This document shows, one piece after another, positions 15,793 to 25,296 of a stretch of 64,000 nucleotides of DNA. The stretch covers positions 248,001 through 312,000 of the forward strand of contig NZ_JHZJ01000009.1 of assembly GCF_000621025.1 (NCBI RefSeq), in the 5' to 3' direction. This DNA comes from Brackiella oedipodis DSM 13743. GTDB taxonomy: Bacteria > Pseudomonadota > Gammaproteobacteria > Burkholderiales > Burkholderiaceae_B. The notes under the pieces are model-generated. The model was not told where the DNA came from. It ran no database searches and was given only the letters and a program-made list of their open reading frames with translations. Within the stretch, counting starts at the first letter, position 1. Each line of letters begins with the position of its first letter. A program made the translations under genes and the position numbers.

Positions 15793-18516
15793 ATGAGCGT
15801 TTTTCTCGATAGTCTTTGCCAAAAATCTATTCACGATCTAGCAGCGCAGGAAACTGCTCAAAGCCTGGTCCTGACAGTCAATAATCGCTTGAGCCTGAGT
15901 TTGCGACAGCGCTTATTAGCGCCACGGCAGTCAGATAAGCAAGGCCCTGGCGTGATGCAGTTGCCCACTATACAGCCGTGGCAGCGCTACCTAGAGGAAC
16001 TCAAGCAGGAATATATTTTTGTGCAAGACGCTGCTCCGCGGGTGCTACTCGATAGCTTTGCCAGTCAACTGCAATGGGAGCATGTACTCAAGCAGGACGA
16101 GGTAGATAATCTAAGTCTCAATGTCTTAGCGCGCAATCTTAATCAAGCACGTGAGCTTGAGGCAGAATGGGGGGTAGAGGTTAGTGATTTAGAAAGTAAC
16201 CAAGAATATGAGTTCTACCAAAAATATCTAACACAGTATTTAGCGCGCATACAAGCGCTTCGCGCCAACGATGCAAGCCAGATCAAGCAGCAGCTGTTGG
16301 CGGCACTACAGCAACATCAATTAAGCACCCCATACTCGACAATTTACTTATTAGGTTTTAATGAACTCTCAGCGTTTCAAAAGCAACTCCTTGGTGCTTT
16401 GCAGCAGCAGGGTCTAGAGATCTGCCTATTGCGTTTAGATCGTATACCAGCCAAGCATACGGTGGCCTATCCCATGCCAGATAGCGGCCAAGAATGGCAG
16501 GCTGCGGTCAGCTGGGCTAAGCAGCAATTACAAGCCAACCCAGTGGGGCGTTATGCCATTGTCGATCCGCAATTGCAAAGTCATGTAGCGATGGTACAAC
16601 GCTATGTACATCAAGGTCTCGAGGATGAATCAGGACAGTTACGCTTTCACTACAATATCTCAGTAGGACGCGCCCTGAATGAGTGGCAATTAGTCGGTGC
16701 AACCTTAATGTGGCTGCAAATCCTCGTCAGCCTTCCTCAGTCTCAAAAAATCGCGGTGACTGAGTTAGGACAGGCCCTTTTACAGGGGCGGTATAGTTTG
16801 TTGGCCAATTATGCAGCCCAAGCTTGTTATATGGATGCCGAGATACGTAAATTGGGCCAACCCGAGCTCACGCAGGCTCAACTCATGGAGCAATTCGAGC
16901 AACATATGCCGCAATTTGCACCATTGTTTAACGCGGCCAGTGACTATTTGCAGGCTCTTCATCAACAAACATTGCCGCTGAATGTGTGGATTGAGCATTT
17001 CTTTGCCGTGCTGGACTTATTACAATTTCCCGGCCTTGGTGCGCTCAATAGCCAGCAGTATCAAATCAGCAAAGAATTCGAAAAAACGCTGCATAAAACC
17101 ACCTTATTACACGCGTGTCTACCCGCTATGGAGGCACCACAAGCCTTTACGCTGCTCGAGCGTGTCTGCCAAAGACGTTTGTATCAACCACAGCTACAGG
17201 TCCAAAGTCGCTTAGATATCTTGGGTTTATTAGAAGCCGAAGGCGGCAATTGGGACGGTATTTGGGTGCTTGGTATGCAAGATGATGTCTTGCCAATGCC
17301 ACCTAATCCCAATCCATTTTTACCCATTGCCGCGCAGCGCCGAGCCAATGTGCCACGTGCTAGCCAAGAAAATGATTTTTTGTGGGCCAAAAGAATTATC
17401 GAGGATCTAAATCACTGTGCGCCGACGGTTATTTATAGTTGGCATGAATTTGAAGATGAGCGAGAGACGCGAATATCGGCGCTGCTAAACGCGGTCGAAC
17501 GCCAAGCGTTTGCGCTAGAAACTCCCACAGAACATCAAGCAGCAGATTATTTACAAAAAATGCCCGAAGATGAAGCGCCCACCTACAAAGGCGCGCTCTC
17601 TGGGGGTTACGACCTACTAGAAACGCAATCGCGTAATCCTTTGTGGAGCTTTGCAAGATATCGTTTAGGCATGAAAGCGCTAGAACCTTATCCGCATTTT
17701 AATTTTGATCCAAGAGTGTTGGGAACGATAGTACATAAAGTCTTGGAGGCTTTTTGGCACGATCATCCAAGCTCAGAAGCAGCCAGGAGACTCGGTAAAG
17801 ATGGCATTAAAGACAAGGTCCACACAGCTATTTTTGTCACCCTTGGTCTTGACCGCAATGGTCAATCTTACGCGCCCATCTACAAAAAGCTATTCTCTGA
17901 GCTAATTGCCGACTCTGTATGTAAAAGTATCACAATGGAATTGTACGATCGGGATGAGTTTACGGTCATAGAGACCGAGAAACAGGTGGAAATACCGCTT
18001 GGCGATTTGCAAATTGGTCTACGTCTCGATCGCATCGATCAAGCAGAAAGGGGAGGCATATTTTTTCTAGACTATAAAACCGGAAATTTGCCAAACATCA
18101 AAAAAGATTGGGATCAAAAGCGTGGACGTATGATTAATTTGCAATTACCACTCTATGCCGCCCATTATGCTCAAGATAAGCAAGTTGATGGTGTGATTTT
18201 ACTGAGTACTAAACTCAGCAATTCTGAAATCAAATACTATGGCCAACAAACACTAAAAGAAGGGAGAAACATCAAATTAGAACCAGGCCTAGAGGTATAT
18301 GTCAAATTCAGCAATGCTAAGGGTGTCGTTCATAAGCCAGAAGAATGGCAGGATATTTTAAGTGACTGGCGCCAAAAAACCAGTCAGTTAGCTCAGGAAA
18401 TCCTCGCAGGCTATGCCAAAAATCAGTACTGGGAAGCGTCCGATTTGGAATACTGCGACATCAAATCTTTTTTACGCATAAATCAAGAGGCGCTAGAGGA
18501 AGCAAAAGATGAATAA
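15793..18516 (+). CDS. AddB-like helicase/nuclease subunit (probable DNA repair exonuclease)
   Basis: A 907-residue protein of the AddB-like family common in beta- and gammaproteobacteria, thought to work with the following AddA-like helicase on double-strand breaks. The first 600 residues are a degenerate helicase-like part. The C-terminal third is a PD-(D/E)XK nuclease (roughly 610-890) with IVHKVLEAFWHD and the catalytic FFLDYKTGNL. The Cys positions that bind the AddB Fe-S cluster seem mostly lost: the usual Ala-Cys-Pro is RNP at about residue 616, and only one Cys remains in the C-terminal EYCDIKSFLRI. The stop overlaps the start of the next gene by 8 bases. Confidence 0.82.
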   Translation: MSVFLDSLCQKSIHDLAAQETAQSLVLTVNNRLSLSLRQRLLAPRQSDKQGPGVMQLPTIQPWQRYLEELKQEYIFVQDAAPRVLLDSFASQLQWEHVLKQDEVDNLSLNVLARNLNQARELEAEWGVEVSDLESNQEYEFYQKYLTQYLARIQALRANDASQIKQQLLAALQQHQLSTPYSTIYLLGFNELSAFQKQLLGALQQQGLEICLLRLDRIPAKHTVAYPMPDSGQEWQAAVSWAKQQLQANPVGRYAIVDPQLQSHVAMVQRYVHQGLEDESGQLRFHYNISVGRALNEWQLVGATLMWLQILVSLPQSQKIAVTELGQALLQGRYSLLANYAAQACYMDAEIRKLGQPELTQAQLMEQFEQHMPQFAPLFNAASDYLQALHQQTLPLNVWIEHFFAVLDLLQFPGLGALNSQQYQISKEFEKTLHKTTLLHACLPAMEAPQAFTLLERVCQRRLYQPQLQVQSRLDILGLLEAEGGNWDGIWVLGMQDDVLPMPPNPNPFLPIAAQRRANVPRASQENDFLWAKRIIEDLNHCAPTVIYSWHEFEDERETRISALLNAVERQAFALETPTEHQAADYLQKMPEDEAPTYKGALSGGYDLLETQSRNPLWSFARYRLGMKALEPYPHFNFDPRVLGTIVHKVLEAFWHDHPSSEAARRLGKDGIKDKVHTAIFVTLGLDRNGQSYAPIYKKLFSELIADSVCKSITMELYDRDEFTVIETEKQVEIPLGDLQIGLRLDRIDQAERGGIFFLDYKTGNLPNIKKDWDQKRGRMINLQLPLYAAHYAQDKQVDGVILLSTKLSNSEIKYYGQQTLKEGRNIKLEPGLEVYVKFSNAKGVVHKPEEWQDILSDWRQKTSQLAQEILAGYAKNQYWEASDLEYCDIKSFLRINQEALEEAKDE

Positions 18517-21500
18517 TGAATTATTAGTCACGCCAGCCAAGGAACCGGTTGATAGCGAGGTGAGACGTCAGGCCATTGATCCCACGCAATCTTTTTTAAT
18601 TCAAGCGCCTGCGGGATCTGGTAAAACTGAATTGGTGACCGATAGGATGTTAGCGCTCCTGGCCACAGTCGAACAACCCGAAGAAATATTAGCCATTACT
18701 TTTACACGGAAGGCCGCGGGTGAAATGCGCCAGCGGGTACTCGAAAAACTGCGATTGGCTGATCTGGACGAACCCACAGAAGAGCACAAAAAAAAGAGCT
18801 GGCGACTCGCTCAACAGGTAAAAACTCGTGACCAACAGCGCAATTGGAATCTTCAGCAACATCCAGCGCGCTTACGAATGATGACGTTTGATTCTTTTTG
18901 TGCATCGCTTGTCAAAAGTATGCCTTTTAGTGCGGCTAGCGGTGGCGCCTTACAAATTAGTGAACAAAGTACGCTACTGTATCAACGCGCCGCTAGATCT
19001 GTCTTAAATAAGCTCGAAACCAATGAGGCCGTGGAGTTCTTAGTGCGCCACTATGCACTCAACATGAAGGCATTAGAGCAAGCGCTGATTGAAATGTTGG
19101 CCTATAGAGATCAATGGCAAGATCAGCTGACTGAAGGCCCGCAAATAGCCCTCAATAAAATGATATTGACCATGGAGTCCTTTTATCAAGAGGCATTGAA
19201 CAAGGCCTGTTATTCCATGCCCATAGGCTTCATGGCTCAGTACGCTGATGCATTGGCGGAATGGGCCGACAGATTTTCTGACATCTCCGTGTTAAAAGAT
19301 CTGAAATATAGCCCACTGCAACCTAAGATAGATGATATAGAGCGCTGGAAAGCATTGACGACTGCTTTACTAACAAAAACGGGTACTTTTCGTAAAACAG
19401 TCACACAAAGCGACAAGGTTCCTGCCAAATCACCACTAAAAGAACGCTTAGTGAAATGCTTTAAATGTTTAAAAGATGAGCGTGATTTCCAAGAGAATCT
19501 ACTCGTGCTCAAATATCTGCCCAAAAGTTATATCACAGAGGCTGAAGTTGAGCTCTGTAAAGCGCTCTTTGAGGTCCTTGAAATAGCCCTGGAGGAATTA
19601 CAGTTAATTTTTAAATCCGAAGGTGTGGTTGACTTCACGGAAGTGGCGTTACGAGCGATTCAGGCGCTTGGTTCTAGCGACAATCCGAGCGAATTACTAC
19701 TCAAACTAGATAATAAGATCAGCCACTTATTGGTGGATGAATTCCAAGACACCAATATCTTGCAAATTAATTTACTTGAGAAATTGCTCTCAGGATGGCA
19801 GCAGGGCGATGGTCGAACACTATTTTTAGTGGGTGATCCGATGCAATCCATCTATCGCTTTAGAACGGCCGATGTGACGCTGTTCCTTAAAGTTTTTAAA
19901 GATGAGCAGTTAGCGCAATTACCCTTACAAACGCTAAAGTTACAAACAAACTTCAGATCAACCAACAAAATCGTCGAATGGGTCAATAAGTCTTTCAAGG
20001 AGATATTTCCAGAGGCCTATGATTTGGAGTTTGGGGGCGTAAAGTATTCTCCATCCATCGCCTTCAAAGAAGACAATAGCCCAGAACCGGCGGTACAACA
20101 CTTAATCGTCCCCTTTATCAAAAACGTGGAGGCAGACGAGCCAGCCAAAAGACTTAAGGCTCCTATCCCGATGCCCGGTGAACCAGACAGAAACTGGGTT
20201 GAGAGGTATACCAATGAAGAACTCGTCCCTGAGCAATTACAAAATGCAGTAGTTGAGCGTATCAAAGCTTCTCTTAACCAAGCGCCAGAGGGACAACCTT
20301 ATTCGATTGCCATTTTAGTCAAAGGTCGTAAGCATTTGGGCGGCTTGGTTAAAGCATTGCGCGACGCGGGTATTTTTGTGCGCTCGACAGAGATGTCACC
20401 ACTGGGTGGGCGCCCTTGTGTAATGGATTTGTTGCAGGTGATCAAAGCCGTCAGCCATTATGAGGACCGAGTGGCCTGGTTATCTGTGTTGCGCTCGCCT
20501 TTATGTGGCCTCACGCTTAAGAGTCTGCATGCTATTTTTGGGGAGCACCTCAAAGGTTCAACCTATGAGCAATTACAAAGTGCCCTCCACAATCCAGACT
20601 TGTCTACGTTAATAGGGGCCGAGCAAGCTCTACGATTTAAGCATGTGGTCAGTCTCCTTCTGAATCGAGAAGATTTAAAGCAAGGCCTGACCTTTACGAA
20701 TTACCTCGTAAACTTGTGGCAAGCCCTGGGCGGACCGTTATGTTACGGTAGTGCCAACGATCAGACCGATGTGGACGTCGTCTTTGCCAAAATCGATGAG
20801 CTTGCGCCCTATGGTATTTTGGATATGCAGGCGTTTGAGCAAACCCTCGAAAAGCTTTTTGCGGCCGCCGATAACCATCCGAATGCGGTCGAAGTCATGA
20901 CCATGCATAAGGCCAAGGGGTTGGAGTTCGAAGAGGTCTATCTTTACGGCTTGCACAAACGACGTGCCTATAGTCGGGAGGCCTTGATTAGTTTTGAAAA
21001 CTACATGGAGCAGGGTCTGATGATGGGCTTTGTGCACTCCAAGCGCGAAGAAAAAGATGATGATGCATCTATAGGCAAAGTCATTCGCATGCGTAACACA
21101 ACACGCGAATTACTAGAAGAAGCCCGATTATTCTACGTGGCCGCTACAAGGGCGCGCCAGAAGCTTTATCTGTGTTATGCGCTCGAGTGCTTACCTTCCA
21201 AAAAAGACTACAAAAAAGCTAGCGCTAATATGTTAAAACACCTGGAAAAAGTTACCATCGATATTGGCAGAATGCGTTTTATAGAAGGCCCAAGCGATGT
21301 TGACAAGATTGAGAATTCGATTAAAACCCCTGGAATTACTGATGTGCCGGTGTCATCTTGTCTACAGTTAACAGCGATTCAAGGCTTACTGAGTAAGCGC
21401 GTCGTGCCAGCGTCAGCGACCACGATTAAATGGCGTTTTGAGGATTTGTACTTTAGTGCAGTAGGGACGGTGACGCACTTGTGGTTGTATTATATGGGTC

Positions 21501-21955
21501 GTGATCGGTTGCTCGGTTGGGATGAACAAAAAATCACACAGGCTCAAGCCAAATTAGCTTATCACCTGGAATTGGCGGGTGTCACCAGCAATCAGCTATC
21601 TCAGGCCACGCAGACTGTACAAAAACTGTTACAGCGGGCCTTGACCAATCCACGTCTGCAAGATTTTTTGCGTCAGGATCAACTCTATCTTGAATGGTCT
21701 TTGTTCAGTGGCGAAGGGGAAGAGCGCATTATCGATGCGGTGCAATCACGAGGTGATCACTGGCAAATAGTAGACTACAAGACCAATCAGCGCCTGCAAG
21801 ATGAATCATTACCACAGTTCGAACAACGTTTACGCGATATGTATGTAGAACAGATGCAGACATACTGCCAGTATCTACAGCAATTTGACGGTCGCCCCGC
21901 TAAGGCCGCATTATTTGCGCTAGCAGAAGGGGTTTGGATTGATATCATTAGTTAA
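18509..21955 (+). CDS. AddA-like UvrD-family helicase with C-terminal RecB-type nuclease
   Basis: A 1148-residue superfamily I helicase. Motif I is QAPAGSGKTELVTDRML, then LAITFTRKAAGEMRQRV (Ia), LLVDEFQDTN (II), FLVGDPMQSIYRFRTAD (III), VMTMHKAKGLEFEEVYL (V) and FYVAATRARQKLYL (VI). The C-terminus has a nuclease block with HWQIVDYKTN (about 1085-1095). Together with the overlapping AddB-like gene it forms a dimeric helicase-nuclease that should resect double-strand ends. A promoter for the SRP RNA lies inside its last codons. Confidence 0.88.
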   Translation: MNNELLVTPAKEPVDSEVRRQAIDPTQSFLIQAPAGSGKTELVTDRMLALLATVEQPEEILAITFTRKAAGEMRQRVLEKLRLADLDEPTEEHKKKSWRLAQQVKTRDQQRNWNLQQHPARLRMMTFDSFCASLVKSMPFSAASGGALQISEQSTLLYQRAARSVLNKLETNEAVEFLVRHYALNMKALEQALIEMLAYRDQWQDQLTEGPQIALNKMILTMESFYQEALNKACYSMPIGFMAQYADALAEWADRFSDISVLKDLKYSPLQPKIDDIERWKALTTALLTKTGTFRKTVTQSDKVPAKSPLKERLVKCFKCLKDERDFQENLLVLKYLPKSYITEAEVELCKALFEVLEIALEELQLIFKSEGVVDFTEVALRAIQALGSSDNPSELLLKLDNKISHLLVDEFQDTNILQINLLEKLLSGWQQGDGRTLFLVGDPMQSIYRFRTADVTLFLKVFKDEQLAQLPLQTLKLQTNFRSTNKIVEWVNKSFKEIFPEAYDLEFGGVKYSPSIAFKEDNSPEPAVQHLIVPFIKNVEADEPAKRLKAPIPMPGEPDRNWVERYTNEELVPEQLQNAVVERIKASLNQAPEGQPYSIAILVKGRKHLGGLVKALRDAGIFVRSTEMSPLGGRPCVMDLLQVIKAVSHYEDRVAWLSVLRSPLCGLTLKSLHAIFGEHLKGSTYEQLQSALHNPDLSTLIGAEQALRFKHVVSLLLNREDLKQGLTFTNYLVNLWQALGGPLCYGSANDQTDVDVVFAKIDELAPYGILDMQAFEQTLEKLFAAADNHPNAVEVMTMHKAKGLEFEEVYLYGLHKRRAYSREALISFENYMEQGLMMGFVHSKREEKDDDASIGKVIRMRNTTRELLEEARLFYVAATRARQKLYLCYALECLPSKKDYKKASANMLKHLEKVTIDIGRMRFIEGPSDVDKIENSIKTPGITDVPVSSCLQLTAIQGLLSKRVVPASATTIKWRFEDLYFSAVGTVTHLWLYYMGRDRLLGWDEQKITQAQAKLAYHLELAGVTSNQLSQATQTVQKLLQRALTNPRLQDFLRQDQLYLEWSLFSGEGEERIIDAVQSRGDHWQIVDYKTNQRLQDESLPQFEQRLRDMYVEQMQTYCQYLQQFDGRPAKAALFALAEGVWIDIIS

Positions 21956-21968
21956 ACCTTGCTATACT
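21939..21968 (+). promoter_or_regulatory. Promoter of the SRP RNA gene
   Basis: TTGATA (21939-21944) and TATACT (21963-21968) are spaced 18 bp, each one base from consensus, and point at the RNA 5' end seven bases downstream. The -35 box lies within the end of the helicase coding sequence. Confidence 0.7.
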
Positions 21969-21974
21969 TACGGC

Positions 21975-22074
21975 TGGGTGGGTCCCTTCGCATGGGCCGA
22001 CGGTCAATCTGGTCAGGTCGGGAACGAAGCAGCCACAGCCGTTTAGGCGCAGTGCCGAAGTTAGGCTCACCCAT
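21975..22074 (+). ncRNA. ffs: 4.5S RNA of the signal recognition particle
   Basis: The Ffh-binding domain is unmistakable: GGTCAGGTC-GGGAACGAAGCAGCC, with the GGAA-type tetraloop replaced by a close variant. The flanks pair into one long hairpin (TGGGTG at 21975 with CACCCA at 22068-22073), as expected for the roughly 100-base bacterial form. The gap between a helicase gene and dnaX is a common home for ffs. End points are judged from the terminal pairing and the promoter position. Confidence 0.92.
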
Positions 22075-22094
22075 TCTTCCTCCAGTAAATATCT

Positions 22095-24257
22095 ATGAGT
22101 TATCTTGTTCTGGCCCGTAAATGGCGGCCGCGCTCGTTTTCTACCCTTGTCGGCCAAGACCATGTCGTTAGAGCACTAAGTAATGCACTACAAACTCAAC
22201 GGATTCATCATGCTTGGTTATTTACCGGTACACGCGGGGTCGGTAAAACTACCCTAGCGCGCATTCTGGCCAAGTGTCTCAATTGTGAACAAGGGATCTC
22301 TGCAGAGCCCTGCGGCGTATGTTCAGCCTGTACCGAGATCGACCAAGGCCGCTTTGTTGATTACATAGAGGTCGATGCCGCCTCTAACCGCAGCGTCGAC
22401 GAGATCACCCCCTTACTAGAACAAGCCATTTATGCACCGACGCGAGGGCGCTTCAAAATCTATACGATTGACGAAGTGCACATGCTTTCTACGCACGCCT
22501 TTAATGCCATGTTAAAGACGCTTGAGGAGCCTCCGCCGCATCTTAAATTTATTCTTGCGACCACTGATCCCCAAAAAATTCCTGTCACCGTATTGTCACG
22601 TTGTATTCAATACAATCTCAAACGCATGTCAACTGACAATGTCGTGCACTATTTACAACATATTTTGGATCAAGAACAAGTGGGCTATGATGAGGCCGGT
22701 TTACGGCTCTTGGCCCATGCTGCGGCTGGCTCGATGCGTGATGCCTTATCGCTCACGGATCAAGCCATTGCTTTTAGTGGCAATCACATTAGCACGCAGG
22801 CCATGCAAGACATGTTGGGGGCAATCGATCCGACCTTTTTAGTACGTTTGATTGACTCCCTTGCCAAAGGAGAGGCACAACAAGTCGTGGCTCTGGCAGA
22901 TGCATTGGCAGAGCGTTCTTATTCTTTTGAAGGCGCCTTAGCAGATCTTGCTTCCTTGCTCTCTAAAATCGCCATCGAACAAAAAATCCCCGGCACTATA
23001 GGTTCGGACGAGCCTTTGCAGCCGGAGTTGCAAGCGTTGGCTCAAACCTTGTCGCCAGATTTATTACAGCTATTTTATGCGATTGCCATTAATGGCCGCA
23101 GTGAACTCGTCAATGCCCCTGATGAATATGCTGGCTTTGTCATGGTTTGCTTGCGCATGTTGTCGCTCACCGAAGCTCCGCAAGTTCAAGCAGAAATGCA
23201 TCGACCGCCAGCGGTGACAGCACCGACGACAGTCACTAACACGACGCCCACCGAGGATCTAAAAAACACCCCGGCTCCAAAAAATACCGCGACATCGCCA
23301 ACCAACACTCGCTCGCCTCAAGCACAAAATACACCAGCGGCCTCGGCCGCCACTGTGACAGCCGCACCAAAAGCACCCGCCGCACCACAAGCGGCATCAT
23401 CAGCGCCAGTGTCACAGGACAACAGGGGAACGAGCGCTAACAGCGCTGCTAAAAAGCACCAACCATCGGCGGACTCAAGCCCGAAAACGGTAACATCTCG
23501 TCAGTCTAGTCAGAGAGCCGCTCAGTCGCCATCGACTAGCAGTGACGAACCGCCTTTTGAACCTGACCCAGAACCTGACTCTGCCTCAACGACTAACTTA
23601 GATCGTGCAACGCCGGTTAAAAGCACTCAGGCTCCCCGCACCAAAGTTGCAGCAGATCATCGCCAGGCTTCAGCGTCAGAGCCAGTGGCTCCGTCTGAGA
23701 CCACACCAGCGCCTCAAAAAGTATCCTCGTCCAGTCCAGAACCTAGCGAGTATGATTTGGCGGATTATCCCGAGCTCGATGCGAGCTACGATAAACAAGA
23801 GGGCTTCGAGGGGGCGCAAGAAGAGGATCGGACCTGGCAACCTACCCAAGAGAGTCATCAGCTTATCGCGCTCGAGGCCCTGGACCCCAATACCTGGATC
23901 CAAGTGGTGCAAAATATTCATGCTACTGGCTTAGCCGGAGAAATACTGCGTCAAAGCGAATGGCTAAAGACGGAGGGCAATACGATTTATCTCAAAAATG
24001 CCGTGGCAAATGTCCAAGACTTCAAAGCCAAAGATACCATTAGTACCTTGCTCACGGAGTATTTTTCCAAGATCGTTAAAGTCAACTTTGTCTATCAAAA
24101 AACGGGTGATGCGACTTTGTATGCGCAAGAGCAGCAACAAATAGAACAGCGGCAGCAACAAGCCTGGCTAGAAATCCAGAGCAATGATTTTATTCAAAGT
24201 TTGCTCAAGGACTTTGATGGCAAGATAGATAAAGAATCTTTACAATTGGGTCATTAG
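22095..24257 (+). CDS. dnaX: DNA polymerase III subunit tau/gamma
   Basis: The clamp-loader ATPase and replisome organiser, 720 aa. The AAA+ core shows GTRGVGKTTLARILAKCLNC, a zinc module with Cys at CLNC, EPCGVCSAC, and the sensor block LEEPPPHLKFILATTDPQKIP. Residues about 365-580 are a Pro/Ala/Ser/Thr-rich linker, and the last 130 residues are the tau-specific polymerase-binding part. Two in-frame heptamers, A AAA AAC (23261-23267) and A AAA AAT (in the codons CCA AAA AAT just after), stand at the linker start. A -1 slip at the first would end 57 codons later, giving a product of about 448 residues, close to E. coli gamma. Shifting is inference. Confidence 0.96.
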   Translation: MSYLVLARKWRPRSFSTLVGQDHVVRALSNALQTQRIHHAWLFTGTRGVGKTTLARILAKCLNCEQGISAEPCGVCSACTEIDQGRFVDYIEVDAASNRSVDEITPLLEQAIYAPTRGRFKIYTIDEVHMLSTHAFNAMLKTLEEPPPHLKFILATTDPQKIPVTVLSRCIQYNLKRMSTDNVVHYLQHILDQEQVGYDEAGLRLLAHAAAGSMRDALSLTDQAIAFSGNHISTQAMQDMLGAIDPTFLVRLIDSLAKGEAQQVVALADALAERSYSFEGALADLASLLSKIAIEQKIPGTIGSDEPLQPELQALAQTLSPDLLQLFYAIAINGRSELVNAPDEYAGFVMVCLRMLSLTEAPQVQAEMHRPPAVTAPTTVTNTTPTEDLKNTPAPKNTATSPTNTRSPQAQNTPAASAATVTAAPKAPAAPQAASSAPVSQDNRGTSANSAAKKHQPSADSSPKTVTSRQSSQRAAQSPSTSSDEPPFEPDPEPDSASTTNLDRATPVKSTQAPRTKVAADHRQASASEPVAPSETTPAPQKVSSSSPEPSEYDLADYPELDASYDKQEGFEGAQEEDRTWQPTQESHQLIALEALDPNTWIQVVQNIHATGLAGEILRQSEWLKTEGNTIYLKNAVANVQDFKAKDTISTLLTEYFSKIVKVNFVYQKTGDATLYAQEQQQIEQRQQQAWLEIQSNDFIQSLLKDFDGKIDKESLQLGH

Positions 24258-24338
24258 TTTCACACTTGAGCAAGCCTTTTCTCGCTCAATTCCAAACAAT
24301 TACATACTATTTCGCAATTTTTATTCAGAGGTATTGAT

Positions 24339-24665
24339 ATGATGAAAAATCAACTTGCGGGCTTGATGAAACAAGCTCAGCAAATGCAAGAAAACATGAA
24401 AAAAGCGCAGGAGCAATTAGCCAATATTGAGGTTGAAGGCGCAGCAGGCGGTGGCCTTGTAAAAGTTACAATGAGTTGCCGTCATGATGTCAAACGTGTC
24501 ACTATTGACCCGTCCTTGTTTGAAGAAGACAAAGACATGCTCGAGGATTTAGTGGCGGCCGCCTTTAATGACGCTTTGCGCAAGGCTGAGACGACGTCTC
24601 AAGAAGAAATGGCAAAAGTCACTCAAGGCATGCCAATGCCACCGGGTATGAAGTTCCCTTTCTAA
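24339..24665 (+). CDS. ybaB: Nucleoid-associated protein of the YbaB/EbfC family
   Basis: A 108-residue DNA-binding dimer usually found between dnaX and recR, as here. Recognised by [18 protein letters not shown], then [16 protein letters not shown] and the C-terminal [11 protein letters not shown]. Its precise role is unsettled in any organism. An ATG three bases downstream is an equally possible start. recR begins one base after its stop. Confidence 0.94.
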   Translation: MMKNQLAGLMKQAQQMQENMKKAQEQLANIEVEGAAGGGLVKVTMSCRHDVKRVTIDPSLFEEDKDMLEDLVAAAFNDALRKAETTSQEEMAKVTQGMPMPPGMKFPF

Positions 24666-24666
24666 A

Positions 24667-25278
24667 ATGGTCTCCAAACCAAATACTAAGGAGCCCCTCG
24701 AGGAACTCCTCAATAGTCTGTGTAAGTTGCCTGGCGTCGGGCAACGCACAGCTAGACGCATGGCTTATCATCTTTTACAAAACGATCGCGATGGCGCGCA
24801 AGCCATCGCCAATAGCATTAGCCATGCGCTCAATGCCATTAAACATTGTCAATACTGTAATAATTTTAGTCTAGATGATGTTTGTCATATTTGTAGTAAT
24901 CAACAGCGGGACCCGAGTTTACTCTGTGTAGTTGAGACGCCGGCCGATCTCAATATGATAGAAAATAGCCATAGTTACAAAGGCTTGTATTATGTCTTGA
25001 TGGGTCGCGTCGAACCGATGGCAGGTGTGGGAGCACAGCAATTACAAATTCAACGTCTACTCAAAAGAGCGCAAGACGGGATTGTCAAAGAAGTCATTCT
25101 CGCCACCAACTACACTACAGAGGGTGAAACCACCGCGCATTACATCAGTGATTTGTTGCGCAGTCACGGTCTCAAGGTCACGCGTATCGCTCGAGGCGTG
25201 CCCGCCGGTAGTGAACTCGAATACGTCGATGCGGGCACGATTGCCTGGGCCTTTATGGATCGCCGCAGCGAGAATTAA
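24667..25278 (+). CDS. recR: Recombination mediator protein RecR
   Basis: Acts with RecO (and RecF) to load RecA on SSB-coated gaps. The helix-hairpin-helix LPGVGQRTARRMAYHLL is followed by a zinc finger with four Cys (CQYCNNF, DVCHIC) and the Toprim domain (LCVVETPADLNMIE). The segment ending ATNYTTEGETTAHY carries the Walker-B-like part. Length (203 aa) is standard. The dnaX-ybaB-recR order is strongly conserved. Confidence 0.97.
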   Translation: MVSKPNTKEPLEELLNSLCKLPGVGQRTARRMAYHLLQNDRDGAQAIANSISHALNAIKHCQYCNNFSLDDVCHICSNQQRDPSLLCVVETPADLNMIENSHSYKGLYYVLMGRVEPMAGVGAQQLQIQRLLKRAQDGIVKEVILATNYTTEGETTAHYISDLLRSHGLKVTRIARGVPAGSELEYVDAGTIAWAFMDRRSEN

Positions 25279-25296
25279 GCGGCGGGTGAATGCTCT

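Noticed and set aside
21948-22163. A 71-codon reading frame on the minus strand across the SRP RNA
   Set aside because: It runs antisense through the conserved 4.5S RNA and the dnaX start and has no protein-like pattern; the RNA explains the sequence.
23448-23457. CT AAA AAG in dnaX as the E. coli-type frameshift site
   Set aside because: The base before AAA AAG is T, so a -1 slip would re-pair poorly; the upstream A AAA AAC and A AAA AAT sites are better.
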